A DNA stretch of 54,523 nt. Origin: Clostridia bacterium. Its GTDB lineage: Bacteria > Bacillota > Clostridia > UMGS1810. This document shows positions 42,597-52,900 of this stretch, piece after piece; the first letter of the stretch is position 1; each line of letters begins with the position of its first letter. The notes beneath the pieces were generated by a model. It ran no database searches and was not told the origin of the DNA. It worked only from the letters and a program-made list of their open reading frames with translations. The translations under genes were made by a program, and so were the position numbers. The DNA lies in the NCBI GenBank assembly GCA_017481205.1, contig JAFUPN010000022.1, forward strand, positions 1-54,523. Reading direction: 5' to 3'.

Positions 42597-42877
42597 ACAA
42601 AAAAACGCCCCTGACAGAATATTAACTATCTGTCAAGGACGAATATATACAATATATCCGCGGTGCCACCTTGAATTCATGGTCAGACCAATGCTCTCAG
42701 CAGAGTACCAACATACTCCCGACTTCTTACGCGAGTCTTGCGTCGGCGCATTTAACGCCGCCCTCGACAGTCCATATTACTCAGAGAGCCTTTGCGGAAC
42801 TCACACCGTAATCCGCTCGCTCGGAAAGACCTACTCTGCCTTTTTTCTGTCTCAACGGTTTGTTGATTTATTAAACT
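42597..42877 (-). promoter_or_regulatory. Tryptophan T-box leader of trpB
   Basis: On the minus strand the T-box AAGGTGGCACCGCGG lies at about 42657-42672; GGC before ACC fits a tRNA with discriminator G, as in tRNA-Trp. Stem I contains an AG-bulge region (GAGCGAGCGG), a terminal loop GGTGTGAG and, on its 3' side, ATATGGACT, where TGG is the likely Trp specifier. The terminator stem CCTTGACAGA/TCTGTCAGGG with a T7 run lies at about 42597-42640. Uncharged tRNA-Trp would stabilise the antiterminator and turn trpB on. Confidence 0.9.
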
Positions 42878-42883
42878 GTCTGT

Positions 42884-42912
42884 ATTATAACATCATTCAC
42901 CTACTTTGTCAA
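42884..42912 (-). promoter_or_regulatory. Perfect sigma-A promoter of the trpB T-box transcript
   Basis: Minus strand TTGACA (42907-42912), 17 nt, TATAAT (42884-42889), both perfect. Confidence 0.88.
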
Positions 42913-42918
42913 TAGGTA

Positions 42919-42962
42919 ATTTTGAAATTTAATCTATGTTATTTTGAAATTTAATCTTTGTT
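42919..42962. repeat. 22-bp tandem duplication upstream of the T-box promoter
   Basis: Two adjacent 22-bp units, ATTTTGAAATTTAATCT then ATGTT or TTGTT, differing at one base. It begins 7 bp upstream of the -35 box. Confidence 0.7.
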
Positions 42963-43144
42963 ACAGAACATATGAGCAGATATATGCAGAAAGCCTGTGA
43001 TATCGGGAGGTTTTTGGCGTTTCCAAAAAAGTGTGAGTAAATTAAAAAAGTCACTATGCAATGTTTTGAATTTTTGATATAATGAACAAAATGTGGTATT
43101 AAAAAGAATTGATGAAAAATGGAAGAAATAAGGAGGACACAACT

Positions 43145-43174
43145 ATGGAAACAATACGACTGGGACGTACGTGA
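43145..43174 (+). pseudogene. Gene start cut off by a repeat element
   Basis: AAGGAGGACACAACT precedes ATG GAA ACA ATA CGA, after which the sequence becomes the GGGACGTAC-ended repeat and the frame stops at TGA 43172. A TATAAT stands about 70 nt upstream (GATATAATG near 43077). This looks like the intact expression signals and first five codons of a gene whose body was replaced. No continuation is found beyond the repeat, where luxS follows on the other strand. Confidence 0.5.
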
Positions 43175-43411
43175 CAGGCTGAAAGCCCCGTGGCACAACG
43201 CTTTTGGGTGTCACAGCATGTACGTCCCCACATCCAACCACGTCCCCACATCCAGACGAACAAAATGACTAATTATTCGACAATCTGTAGGGACGGGGCG
43301 CTTTTTGCACATAAAATCAGGATTTTCCATGCAAAAAGGATACAAAGCATCTGACTGCCACCATCCCTGAATGGCTCTTTTGTGTGGCAATTGAATTATC
43401 CGACAGTCTGC
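43161..43411. repeat. Mosaic hairpin repeat region, copy 2
   Basis: GGGACGTAC (43162-43170) and GTACGTCCC (43220-43228) bracket a hairpin that is nearly identical, in reverse orientation, to 31423-31491. The match continues as CACATCC, ACAAAAT and ATTATTCGACAATCTG to about 43280. Further blocks shared with copy 1 occur in another order: TTTTCCATGC (about 43330) and GGCAATTGAATTATCCGACAGTCTG-type sequence at 43386-43410. The interior between these blocks differs. It is not coding. Confidence 0.75.
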
Positions 43412-43472
43412 CGTCTCCGAATGGCCTTGTATTGCATATTAATTAATTTTGCTACAGCCTTTTTGTTTATTA

Positions 43473-43940
43473 TTAATCCTTATATTCAAAATTTTTCTTT
43501 TCAACAAGCTCTTTCTTATATCTTTTTATATAATACTTTGCCATATTGAGATTTTGCTCCTGCCAGTTTCCGCACTGGTCGGCTTCTGCTCCGGGAATGG
43601 CTCCCTCGTAGCTTATGATAAAATCGCACATATTGCATATGAGCTCATATATATCCTCGCTTTTAAGGTCTCCGAACATAAGCAGATAACAGCCTGTTCT
43701 GCACCCCATGGGACCGAAATACACTATGCTGTCCTTAGCGGCACTGTTGCGCAGATATGTGGCACCAAGGTGCTCTATTGTGTGCAGTGCGGGCATGTCA
43801 ACAACTGGCTCGCGGTTGGGTGCTGTAAGGCGAAGGTCAAAGGTTGTTACTACAGTGTCACTCTGTCTGTCCTTGCGGGACACATATATGCCGGGCTCCA
43901 GTGTAAAATGATTTATTGTAAAGCTTGCGATTTTGTCCAT
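43473..43940 (-). CDS. luxS: S-ribosylhomocysteine lyase
   Basis: 155 aa, normal length. Metal ligands are visible as His53 and His57 in LHTIEH and the Cys in ADQCGN (about 123); the catalytic Cys is in GPMGCRTGCY. It splits S-ribosylhomocysteine into homocysteine and DPD, the precursor of autoinducer 2, in the activated methyl cycle. Its ATG follows the stop of the DUF4364 gene directly (TAA-ATG) with GGAGG inside that gene, so the two are translationally coupled. No pfs/mtnN gene is adjacent. Confidence 0.97.
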   Translation of the reverse strand: MDKIASFTINHFTLEPGIYVSRKDRQSDTVVTTFDLRLTAPNREPVVDMPALHTIEHLGATYLRNSAAKDSIVYFGPMGCRTGCYLLMFGDLKSEDIYELICNMCDFIISYEGAIPGAEADQCGNWQEQNLNMAKYYIKRYKKELVEKKNFEYKD

Positions 43941-44495
43941 TTAATTTTCCTCCGGTTTTTTTTCTATACCTTGATTTATAATGCTTATTATTTGGGAATA
44001 TACCTGAGTTGTATTTTTAGCAAAATGCTCGCTTATAAGCCTTGCTCTTTCCCTGTCGCCCACATACAGCTCTATATTGAGCATAGTCACATCATTTTCT
44101 TTTATATTGAGCTTAACCGAATATTCCTTTTCATTTATGGGAAAGTAGTCAGCTACAATTTCGCTGGAAACATTTTCTTTTTCGTTGGTTTCTCGTACAT
44201 ACTCATCCAGCCTGTCACGTATACTCATGGGAATTCTGTCGGAGAAAAATCCTATGGTCTCTTCACCGCTGACGGTAAGGGAATATATCTTCTCTCCGTC
44301 AACAGTAAGCTCTGTGAGATTTTCGGATTCTATGAGAGCCTCAAGATAATTTTGCAATGCAAAATAATTTATATCCACAGTACGCGAAACAATATAGTCC
44401 AGTATGGTATAGGTAGCTCCGGTTTTTAAGCCGGAAATCACATAGAGGATAATCAGGTTCATTTCGTATTCATTTGGCTTATACATACTTTTCAA
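43941..44495 (-). CDS. DUF4364 family protein, probable winged-helix regulator
   Basis: 184 aa. The first 90 residues (NLIILYVISGLKTGATYTILDYIVSR and YFALQNYLEALIESENLTELTVDGEKIYSLT) have the helix and wing pattern of PadR-like winged helices; the C-terminal part is a mixed alpha/beta domain. This is the clostridial DUF4364 family, of unknown function. Start codon: the GGAGGTG on the minus strand lies 9 nt before a TTG at 44495 but 18 nt before the first ATG at 44486, so TTG is preferred. It is co-transcribed with luxS and might regulate it; that is inference from position only. Confidence 0.85.
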   Translation of the reverse strand: MKSMYKPNEYEMNLIILYVISGLKTGATYTILDYIVSRTVDINYFALQNYLEALIESENLTELTVDGEKIYSLTVSGEETIGFFSDRIPMSIRDRLDEYVRETNEKENVSSEIVADYFPINEKEYSVKLNIKENDVTMLNIELYVGDRERARLISEHFAKNTTQVYSQIISIINQGIEKKPEEN

Positions 44496-44533
44496 AATAT
44501 ATCACCTCCGAAATATCAGTGGTATAATGAATT

Positions 44534-44564
44534 AAGACCCGTACAGTGAGTGTGCGGGTCTTTT
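44534..44564. terminator. Hairpin between the HPr-like gene and DUF4364
   Basis: AAGACCCGTACA and TGTGCGGGTCTT form an 11- to 12-bp stem with one mismatch around GTGAG. It should end the HPr-like transcript before the DUF4364 gene. Confidence 0.65.
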
Positions 44565-44644
44565 ATCCTGTGAAAATCACGAAAATCTATTCGCGCATAC
44601 AAAGCCACCTAAGCTACGCGAAATTGCCTGCAGGGGATGCCTGC

Positions 44645-44875
44645 TTACTCAACTGTGTAGGGCGCAATTTCTGCCAGAAAAGCAGCGGAATCATCGGTAT
44701 GAGCTTCAACCTTAATTGTTTTTGTGAGGTCGAGACTGAAAATACCCATGATGGATTTTGCGTCTACCACGTATCTGTCCGATATAAGGTCGATGTCAAA
44801 ATCGTATTTGTTTACGATATTAACAAGATTCTTTACATCGTTGATTGAACTGAGCATAATTTTTGCAGTTGTCAT
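44645..44875 (-). CDS. HPr-like protein without the phosphoaccepting histidine
   Basis: 76 aa. VDAKSIMGIFSLDLTKTIKVEAHTDD is the second half of HPr, including the Ser (about residue 41) that HPr kinase phosphorylates in canonical HPr. The region where the GLHARPA active-site loop should be reads SSINDVKNLVNIV and has no histidine. It therefore cannot carry PTS phosphate and may act, like Crh, only through Ser phosphorylation or as a structural homologue. Promoter at 44917-44945. No ptsI or kinase gene is near. Confidence 0.85.
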   Translation of the reverse strand: MTTAKIMLSSINDVKNLVNIVNKYDFDIDLISDRYVVDAKSIMGIFSLDLTKTIKVEAHTDDSAAFLAEIAPYTVE

Positions 44876-44916
44876 TATTCATACCTCCATAGAATTAAAA
44901 ATTTTCCAACACATAA

Positions 44917-44945
44917 ATCATATACTTTTTTTTGTCAAAAGTCAA
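44917..44945 (-). promoter_or_regulatory. Promoter of the HPr-like gene
   Basis: Minus strand TTGACT (44940-44945), 17 nt, TATGAT (44917-44922). Between here and the uvrB promoter (44946-45114) I see only AT-rich sequence. Confidence 0.7.
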
Positions 44946-45114
44946 TCGTTTTTGGTGTTGTAAATGTATTTTTGTAAGTTGTATATAATATTATATGTTG
45001 TTTTTTATTATGTTTTTTAAATAAAGACTAAACGTGTGAAATTTTAGTAATTACATGGTTGTAAAAATAGAGAAAAAATACGAAAAAAACGGCGTTGCAT
45101 AATGAATGTATAAA

Positions 45115-45143
45115 TTGACTTTTATGCAATGTTGATGTATAAT
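45115..45143 (+). promoter_or_regulatory. Promoter of uvrB-uvrA
   Basis: TTGACT (45115-45120), 17 nt, TATAAT (45138-45143), followed by a second TATAAT 2 nt later (gTATAATgTATAATg). I looked for a LexA-type GAAC-N4-GTTC box around it and did not find one. Confidence 0.8.
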
Positions 45144-45182
45144 GTATAATGTAAAAATATATGTGATACAGAGGAATGATAT

Positions 45183-47150
45183 ATGGCTGATTTTAAGGTA
45201 GTGTCACCCTTTGAACCAATGGGTGACCAGCAGCAGGCAATAGACGAGCTCAGCGACGGAATACTTAGCGGCATGAGATGTCAGACTCTTCTTGGCGCAA
45301 CAGGCTCGGGTAAAACCTATACCATTGCAAAAACTATTGAAAAAGTTAATAAACCCACTCTGGTTATCGCCCACAACAAGACCCTTGCGGCTCAGCTGTG
45401 TAGCGAATTTAAGGAGTTTTTTCCAAATAATGCGGTGGAGTATTTTGTGTCCTACTACGACTACTATCAGCCGGAGGCATATATCCCCAATACCGATACC
45501 TATATAGAAAAGGATGCCTCCATCAACGACGAGATAGACAAGCTCCGTCACAGCGCCACCAGTGCGCTTTTTGAACGCAGGGATGTTATCATAGTTGCCA
45601 GCGTGTCCTGTATATACGGTCTCGGTGACCCGGAGGATTACAAGAATCTTATGTTCAGCATACGCACCGGCACCGAGTATGACAGAGACGCACTCCTTAT
45701 GAAGCTGGTGGAAATCCGCTATGAGCGCAATGATATAAGCCGTGAGCGCGGTACCTTCAGCGTCAGGGGTGATGTGCTGGAAATATATCCTGCCAATACC
45801 AACGAAAAAGCCATCCGTGTAGAATTTTTCGGCGATGAGGTAGACAGAATATGTGAGATAGATATTACCACCGGCGAGGTTGTGGGCTTTCGCAGGCATG
45901 TGGTTATTTTCCCTGCGTCCCACTACGGCACTACCAAAGAAAAAATGGCAGTGGCTATCAAAAATATAGAAGCAGAGCTTGAGGAGAGGATACAGTATTT
46001 TAAGGAAAATGACAAGCTTTTGGAGATGCAGCGCATCACTCAGCGCACAAACTATGACCTTGAGATGATGCAGGAGGTAGGCTTCTGTCAGGGTATTGAG
46101 AACTAGTCCCGCCATATCAGCGGGCGTGCTCCCGGCAGTGCGCCGTATACACTTATTGACTATTTCCCCGATGATTTTCTCATGGTTATAGACGAATCAC
46201 ACGTTACGGTGGGTCAGATAAGAGCCATGTATGCCGGTGACCGTTCACGCAAGGATACCTTAGTAAGCTATGGCTTTCGTCTGCCTTCGGCATATGATAA
46301 CAGACCTCTTAATTTTGAAGAATTTGAAAACAAAATCAATCAGGTTATATTTGTCAGCGCAACTCCGGCTGATTATGAAAAACAGCATTCAAGCCGTATT
46401 GCTCAGCAGATTATCCGTCCTACGGGACTTGTTGACCCGGTTATCCATCTGCGCCCGGTAAAGGGTCAGATAGACGACCTGACAGACGAGATACATGAGG
46501 TTGTGGCAAAGGGCAGCAGAGTCCTGGTGACAACCCTTACCAAAAAAATGGCAGAGAGCCTTACCAACTACCTGAGAGACAGCGGCATCAAGGTGAGGTA
46601 TCTCCATTCGGACATAGAGACCATCGAGCGTATGGAAATAATCAGAGACCTGCGCCTTGGAGTCTTTGATGTGCTGGTCGGTATAAACCTGCTCAGAGAG
46701 GGTCTCGACATTCCCGAGGTGTCTCTGGTGGCAATCCTTGATGCAGACAAGGAAGGCTTTTTGCGCAGCGAAACCTCCCTTATACAGACCATAGGACGTG
46801 CCGCACGAAATGCAGACGGTAAGGTGATTATGTATGCAGACACAGTGACAGGCTCCATGCAGCGCGCCATTGACGAAACCGAAAGAAGAAGAAAGATACA
46901 GACCGAATACAACGAAAAGCACGGCATTGTGCCACGTAGCATAACCAAGGATATCCGCGAGGTTATCATGAATGCTGACGAAAAGGCAGTGGAGCAGGAG
47001 AGAGCGCAGTCGCCTGAGACAGAGCTTACTCTTGATGAGAGAATTGCACAGTGTCAGCAGCTTATGGAGGAAGCGGCGGCAAACCTTGAATTTGAGCTTG
47101 CTGCAAAATACAGAGATGAAATTGTAAAATTGAAGGGTGAACAGAAATAA
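45183..47150 (+). pseudogene. uvrB: Excinuclease ABC subunit B, interrupted by an in-frame TAG
   Basis: Reads as a complete 655-codon UvrB except that codon 308 (46104-46106) is TAG. The sequence around it is GFCQGIEN, stop, [11 protein letters not shown]; UvrB normally has Tyr there (ENYSRH), so one base change (TAC or TAT to TAG) explains it. Walker A GATGSGKT near residue 39, the beta-hairpin [12 protein letters not shown] (about 92-103), helicase motifs ([25 protein letters not shown]) and the C-terminal UvrC-binding UVR domain are all intact. If TAG is read as stop, a 307-aa fragment lacking the second helicase domain is made. It overlaps uvrA by one base. Sequencing error is possible. 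Confidence 0.85.
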
Positions 47151-49966
47151 TGATGAAGGATTATATAAGAATAAGAGGTGCCAGAGAGCACAATCTTAAG
47201 AATATGAATATAGATATTCCCAGAAACAAATTTGTGGTGGTAACGGGACTCAGCGGCTCGGGAAAATCCTCCCTTGCCTTTGATACAATCTATGCCGAGG
47301 GTCAGAGGCGCTATGTGGAGTCACTGTCTGCCTATGCTCGCCAGTTCCTGGGACAGATGGACAAGCCTGACTGTGACAATATTGAGGGGCTTTCTCCGGC
47401 AATCAGCATAGATCAAAAGACCACCAGCAAAAACCCCCGTTCAACCGTGGGTACAGTTACCGAGATATATGACTATTTGCGACTGCTCTTTGCCAGGGTA
47501 GGCACGCCCCATTGCCCCAAATGCGGTCAGGTTATCAAAAAGCAGACCGTGGACGAAATTGTGGACAGAGTAAAGCTGTTGCCCGAGGGTACAAAGCTGC
47601 AGATTCTTGCACCTGTTATCCGTGACAAAAAGGGCGAGCATGCAAAGGTACTTGAGAGCGCCAAGAAAAAAGGCTATGTGAGAGTCCGTGTGGATGGAAA
47701 AATTCTCGATTTGTACGAAAATATCAAGCTTGAGAAAAATCACAGACATACCATTGAAATTGTAGTTGACAGAATAAAGGTTAAGCCTGATCTGGGTATG
47801 CGCATCACCGACTCGGTGGAAACTGCCCTCAACCTGGGCTCCGGCATCGCCATAGTGACCGTGGAGGGAGGCGAGGAGCTGATTTTCAGTCAGAATTATG
47901 CCTGCCGTGACTGCGGTATAGATATGATGGATTTCTCTCCGAGAACCTTTTCATTCAATAGTCCTCTGGGTGCCTGCCCGGAATGTGCAGGTCTTGGCTC
48001 TCTTACAGAGATAGATGTTGACCTGGTTATACCCGATGACAGCAAATCCATAAACGAAGGTGCAATCAGCGCACCCGGCTTTAATAATATTATGGAAAAA
48101 GGCTCGTATTCCAATCTGTGGCTTCAGTGCCTTATGAAAAATTTTGGTTTTTCTGCAGATGTGCCCTGGAGAGAGCTTTCCGACGAAGCAAAGGAAATTC
48201 TTCTATACGGAAGCAAGGTTCCCGTAAAATTCACATACAAAAATGTTACTAAATTAACTCCCTTTGAGGGAATTGTAAATATGCTTACCCGTCGCTATAA
48301 CGACACCTTTTCGCCTTATTCAAAAACAGAGATTGAGCTGCTTATGACCAACAGCATATGCCGCACCTGCCGGGGAGACAGGCTCAGACCTGAGGTGCTG
48401 GCGGTGACCATCGGCGACAAAAACATTGCCGATGTGACAAAGCTTACCGTAAGAGACTGCAGAGAGTTTTTTGCAGGGCTCAGCTTTACTGAACACGAAA
48501 TGATGATTGCCAAGCAGATTTTAAAGGAAATTGACGCCCGTGTTGGTTTTCTCCAAGAGGTTGGTCTTGACTACCTTACCATGTCCCGAAGTGCAGGCAC
48601 GCTCTCCGGCGGCGAGGCGCAGCGAATTCGACTTGCTACTCAGATTGGCTCGGGACTCACGGGAGTGCTGTATATTTTAGACGAGCCTAGCATAGGACTT
48701 CATCAGAGAGACAATGACAAGCTTCTGGCGGCGCTCAAGCGTCTCCGTGACCTTGGCAATACACTTATTGTAGTTGAGCATGACGAGGACACCATGTTTG
48801 CTGCTGACCAGATTGTAGATATAGGTCCCGGTGCCGGAATTCACGGAGGCAATCTTGTGGCTCAGGGTACAGCAGAGGATATTATGGCAGTTGAAGAAAG
48901 CATAACAGGTCAGTATCTCAGCCGCAAAAAGTCTATTCCCGTTCCCGAAAAGCACAGGAATGGCACAGGCAAGAGCCTTGTTATAAAAGGTGCGGCAGAG
49001 AATAATCTTAAGAATATAAATGTAAAAATACCCCTTGGCAAGTTTGTGTGCGTTACCGGTGTTTCCGGCAGCGGAAAATCTAGCCTGATAAACGAAATTC
49101 TCAACAAAAAGCTCTGCCATGACCTTAACGGAGCAAAGACCAAGGCAGGCAAGCACAAGGAAATCCTAGGTATTGAGCATCTTGACAAGGTTATCGACAT
49201 AGACCAGTCTCCCATAGGCAGAACTCCCCGTTCAAATCCCGCCACATATACAGGACTTTTCGGCGATATCCGAAGTGTCTTTGCCAATACCAATGAAGCT
49301 AAAATCCGCGGTTACGGTCCCGGCAGATTCAGCTTTAATGTGTCCGGAGGCCGCTGTGAGGCATGCAGCGGTGACGGTATCCTGCAGATAGAAATGCACT
49401 TTCTGCCCGATGTATATGTACCTTGCGAGGTATGCAAGGGCAAGCGCTACAACAGAGAAACTCTTGAGGTTCATTATAAGGGCAAAACCATTGCCGATGT
49501 ACTGGATATGACTATAGAAGAAGGGCTTGAGTTCTTTGAAAATATCCCCAAGATAAAGCGCAGACTGCAGACTATGAATGATGTGGGTCTCGGTTATGTA
49601 AAGATAGGTCAGCCCTCTACCACACTTTCCGGCGGAGAGGCACAGCGCGTCAAGCTTGCCACAGAGCTTGCCCGCAAGAGTACAGGCAAAACCCTTTATA
49701 TCCTTGACGAGCCCACCACAGGTCTGCATACCGCCGATGTGCACAAACTCACGGATGTACTAAATGCTCTTGCCGACGGCGGCAACAGTGTGGTGGTTAT
49801 AGAGCACAATCTTGATGTTATCAAGGTTGCCGACCATATAATAGACCTTGGTCCCGAGGGCGGCGACAGAGGCGGCACGGTGGTGTTTGAGGGTACTCCC
49901 GAGGATTGTATCAAATGTGAAGAATCATACACGGGTAAATATCTGAAAATGTTTTTGGAAAAATAA
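47150..49966 (+). CDS. uvrA: Excinuclease ABC subunit A
   Basis: 938 aa, full length and intact. Two ABC modules: Walker [15 protein letters not shown] near residue 31 with signature [14 protein letters not shown] (about 485), and Walker [12 protein letters not shown] (about 640) with signature [15 protein letters not shown] (about 825). Zinc modules CPKCG/CRDCG...CPEC and CEAC...CEVC are present. It recognises bulky DNA damage and loads UvrB. TAATG overlap with uvrB means coupled expression, so a stop in uvrB might lower uvrA translation. uvrC is not in the window. Confidence 0.97.
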   Translation: MMKDYIRIRGAREHNLKNMNIDIPRNKFVVVTGLSGSGKSSLAFDTIYAEGQRRYVESLSAYARQFLGQMDKPDCDNIEGLSPAISIDQKTTSKNPRSTVGTVTEIYDYLRLLFARVGTPHCPKCGQVIKKQTVDEIVDRVKLLPEGTKLQILAPVIRDKKGEHAKVLESAKKKGYVRVRVDGKILDLYENIKLEKNHRHTIEIVVDRIKVKPDLGMRITDSVETALNLGSGIAIVTVEGGEELIFSQNYACRDCGIDMMDFSPRTFSFNSPLGACPECAGLGSLTEIDVDLVIPDDSKSINEGAISAPGFNNIMEKGSYSNLWLQCLMKNFGFSADVPWRELSDEAKEILLYGSKVPVKFTYKNVTKLTPFEGIVNMLTRRYNDTFSPYSKTEIELLMTNSICRTCRGDRLRPEVLAVTIGDKNIADVTKLTVRDCREFFAGLSFTEHEMMIAKQILKEIDARVGFLQEVGLDYLTMSRSAGTLSGGEAQRIRLATQIGSGLTGVLYILDEPSIGLHQRDNDKLLAALKRLRDLGNTLIVVEHDEDTMFAADQIVDIGPGAGIHGGNLVAQGTAEDIMAVEESITGQYLSRKKSIPVPEKHRNGTGKSLVIKGAAENNLKNINVKIPLGKFVCVTGVSGSGKSSLINEILNKKLCHDLNGAKTKAGKHKEILGIEHLDKVIDIDQSPIGRTPRSNPATYTGLFGDIRSVFANTNEAKIRGYGPGRFSFNVSGGRCEACSGDGILQIEMHFLPDVYVPCEVCKGKRYNRETLEVHYKGKTIADVLDMTIEEGLEFFENIPKIKRRLQTMNDVGLGYVKIGQPSTTLSGGEAQRVKLATELARKSTGKTLYILDEPTTGLHTADVHKLTDVLNALADGGNSVVVIEHNLDVIKVADHIIDLGPEGGDRGGTVVFEGTPEDCIKCEESYTGKYLKMFLEK

Positions 49967-49993
49967 TACTCTCGTGTGTGATAGGAGATACTT

Positions 49994-52900
49994 ATGAAAA
50001 AATATATTTCCGCATTATTAATAATATCTATAATCATATCTGCCGTAAATCCGGCTTTTGCCCATGATTATGAAGCAGTGTCAGAAGATTTTTCGCTTGC
50101 TTTTGTACCATGGATTGATGGAAACGAGCTTGACGATGAAATACCGCTTCCGGAATTGATTATCGGAGAATATGAACCGTCAGAAAGCTGTATTACGCAC
50201 AAAGAGAGTCTGACCAATACAGATTATTTGCAGGGAAGTCCATTGACTGTTAACAGCATGGAAGCGGCACAGAGTGATTATGTGTTTGACGGAAATTTGT
50301 TTACCAAGTTTAATACTGTTACAGCGCCGTCTGTAGCAAACGGTGCAAATGAACCTAAGTTCAGCTATAACAGCTTTATCGAAGAAAATGTTTCAGATTA
50401 TTCCGGCGAGCTGACTCTTAATTTTGAGGATCTTGTCCTGGACGGTGCAAACGGACTTGACCTTCGCATCGGCAGAACCTATCAGAGTGTCGCAACCGGA
50501 ATAGGAGACCGGACTCTTATGGTTTTGCCAAACAGTGACGGAATTCTTTGTAATGTGGAGGTAAACAAATATTCGTCTTATCTTAACGACAGATATAACC
50601 TCGGCTCAGGCTGGGGATTCAGCTTCCCCTCTGTGGAGATTGCGACTGAGTATATACCGGAAGGTATCGGCGATACTTATTACTATCTGGAAAATGTTGA
50701 GCTGTATTATCACTCCGGCAACGGTGATGTATATCAGGTTGAATTTACCTCTGATACCACAGACAGCAATCTTAAGGGGTATTATAAAAAAGATATTTGT
50801 TTTAATAAAGAAGACGAAGCATGGACAGACGGAGACCTTAAATCCTACTATTCACTGACCTTGGCTGACAAGACCAAACAGTATTTTGCAAAAGACGGCA
50901 GACTTATGGCAATTGTTGACCGATTTGGCAACGCAATCAGATTTGAATATGCCATGACAAAGGTATCAAACCGTGTGCCTGAAGGCAGTTTCCGGCATGA
51001 TGATGGTATGTGGGAGGTTTCCTGCGGGGAGAATGGATTAGTTGATGCAACGCCGGTTGATGATTTTGGCAGAAGCGATACTCGTTCTATGTATTTTGCA
51101 AGAGCTGCAGCTGATGAAAACTATATAAAATCCAACTATATACAGGTGGAGCCCAACAGAAGCTATGATTTTGAATTCAGTGTATATACCCCGTCCAAGG
51201 GTGACATTGAGATAGAAATACTGCAGTATGATACTGCACATACCTATAAACGCTCTGAATACCGTACTGTATCAGCAGAGTCGTACAATGAAAATGAATG
51301 GTTTGATTATAAAACCGACTTTTCAGTATCAACTGCCGTGCGGTATGTAGAAATAAAAATTTCTCCGCAAAATGCCAAAGGCACATATATTGATAATGTA
51401 TATCTGAATTATTCTCAACCGCTTATTTCAAAAATAACGGACACGATAGGCAGAACAGTGGATTTTGAATATACCGGAGATATATTTGCGGCAGACGGAG
51501 CTGCAGGACAGGTAAAGCTGATTGTTACTTCACCCTATGATTCAAGTACACGTGAGCTTGTGTATAACAAGGAATTGATTTCATTTGTGATTAACTGCCT
51601 GGGACACGATGAGCAGAGACAAATATGGTATCTGAATTCAAGTAATACCGAAGGTGCGGATGGTTCTCCGGTAAAATATTTTTATGAGGGCAGCATGTAT
51701 GAGACTGATGACGGCGAATATGATTTCAAGGTTTTGTACAGCTCCTATGATTCAAAAACACATTCATCCGGTGATTTCGGCTTTCAAAAGCCTGTGCTTG
51801 ATGCTGTGCAGTACAAGGATAGGGTAAAGCGGTATGAATATGAAGCCGTGCGCAAGCATTTGGGTGATGACGGTTACTATGATACGCTGAGAGTATGCAA
51901 AAAATATGATATGTGCGGATATGTTCCGGATGATAGTACAGAAATATATTTTGACGGAGAAGTTGCTCCGGTTGTATATACCTATGTCGGTACATATGAT
52001 TCGGGTACATTCGACAATGAGACCGGATATCCGGATTATTTCTTTGACGATGAGAGCGAAAAGAATGAGCTTTGGACAGTTACAAAAACAGGCAAAAGTA
52101 CCGGGACGGTTACCTTCAGCAACTGTGCCCTGATTCAGCAAACAAGTGCAGACGACGGTGTTTTGCTCACAAAAGACTATACCAATCATGAAGAATTCAA
52201 AAATTCTCCTGTTCAGGTGAAGAACACATATTCACAGGGCGGTAATTCGCGGGAAACCTATTTGTTATACAGCTATAATGACTGGGGCGGAATATCCGGC
52301 GAAACCAATGAAATCAGTATTGAAATAAAAAATGACAGTGAATTGCTGCCTAAATATACAACCGAATATGAATATGAGTCCACATATCACCTTGTCACAA
52401 ACAAAGCTTATTATATAAGTGAGAGCAGTGAGCCTGCAGAGGAGTCATATACATATGACCAAAATGGCTTGATAACGTCATATACTGACCAATTGGGTAA
52501 TAAAGCATCATATTACTATGAAAATACAAAATTTCCCTGGGCGGTTACGCGCATGGTTCAGGATGACCCTATGGGATTTAACAATGTACTGGGCGATGAT
52601 AGGATAATAACGTATATATATGATATATACGGCTTGTATGTGACTGCAAAATCCGAGCATTACAATGGCGGTATATCATCAGAAACATATTCTTATGATT
52701 ATATCACCGGAGATTTGCTGCAAAAACAGTTTTCTGACGGTTCGTATATGGATTATCAGTACAATTCCGACGGAAAGATTAATCGGGTTATATATCCCTA
52801 TTCGGTTCATGCAAGCGGAAATGTATTTTATACTTATGAACGTCATTTTTATACTGCCAACAGCGGTCTTGTTGGATACGATACTTTGAATCCTATTTAT

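Noticed and set aside
43449..44429. 326-codon open frame on the plus strand
   Set aside because: It is exactly antisense to luxS and DUF4364, has a Cys/Phe/Tyr-rich composition typical of a shadow frame, and no ribosome binding site.
45060..45182. LexA/SOS box upstream of uvrB
   Set aside because: No GAAC-N4-GTTC-like site was found near the promoter; only AT-rich sequence and a doubled TATAAT.
46104..46106. Reassigned TAG codon or pyrrolysine
   Set aside because: TAG ends at least three other genes in the window normally, and the residue expected here is Tyr. A point mutation or read error is simpler.
45204..46115. 303-codon open frame on the minus strand opposite uvrB
   Set aside because: Antisense shadow of the highly conserved uvrB sequence; no binding site or promoter.
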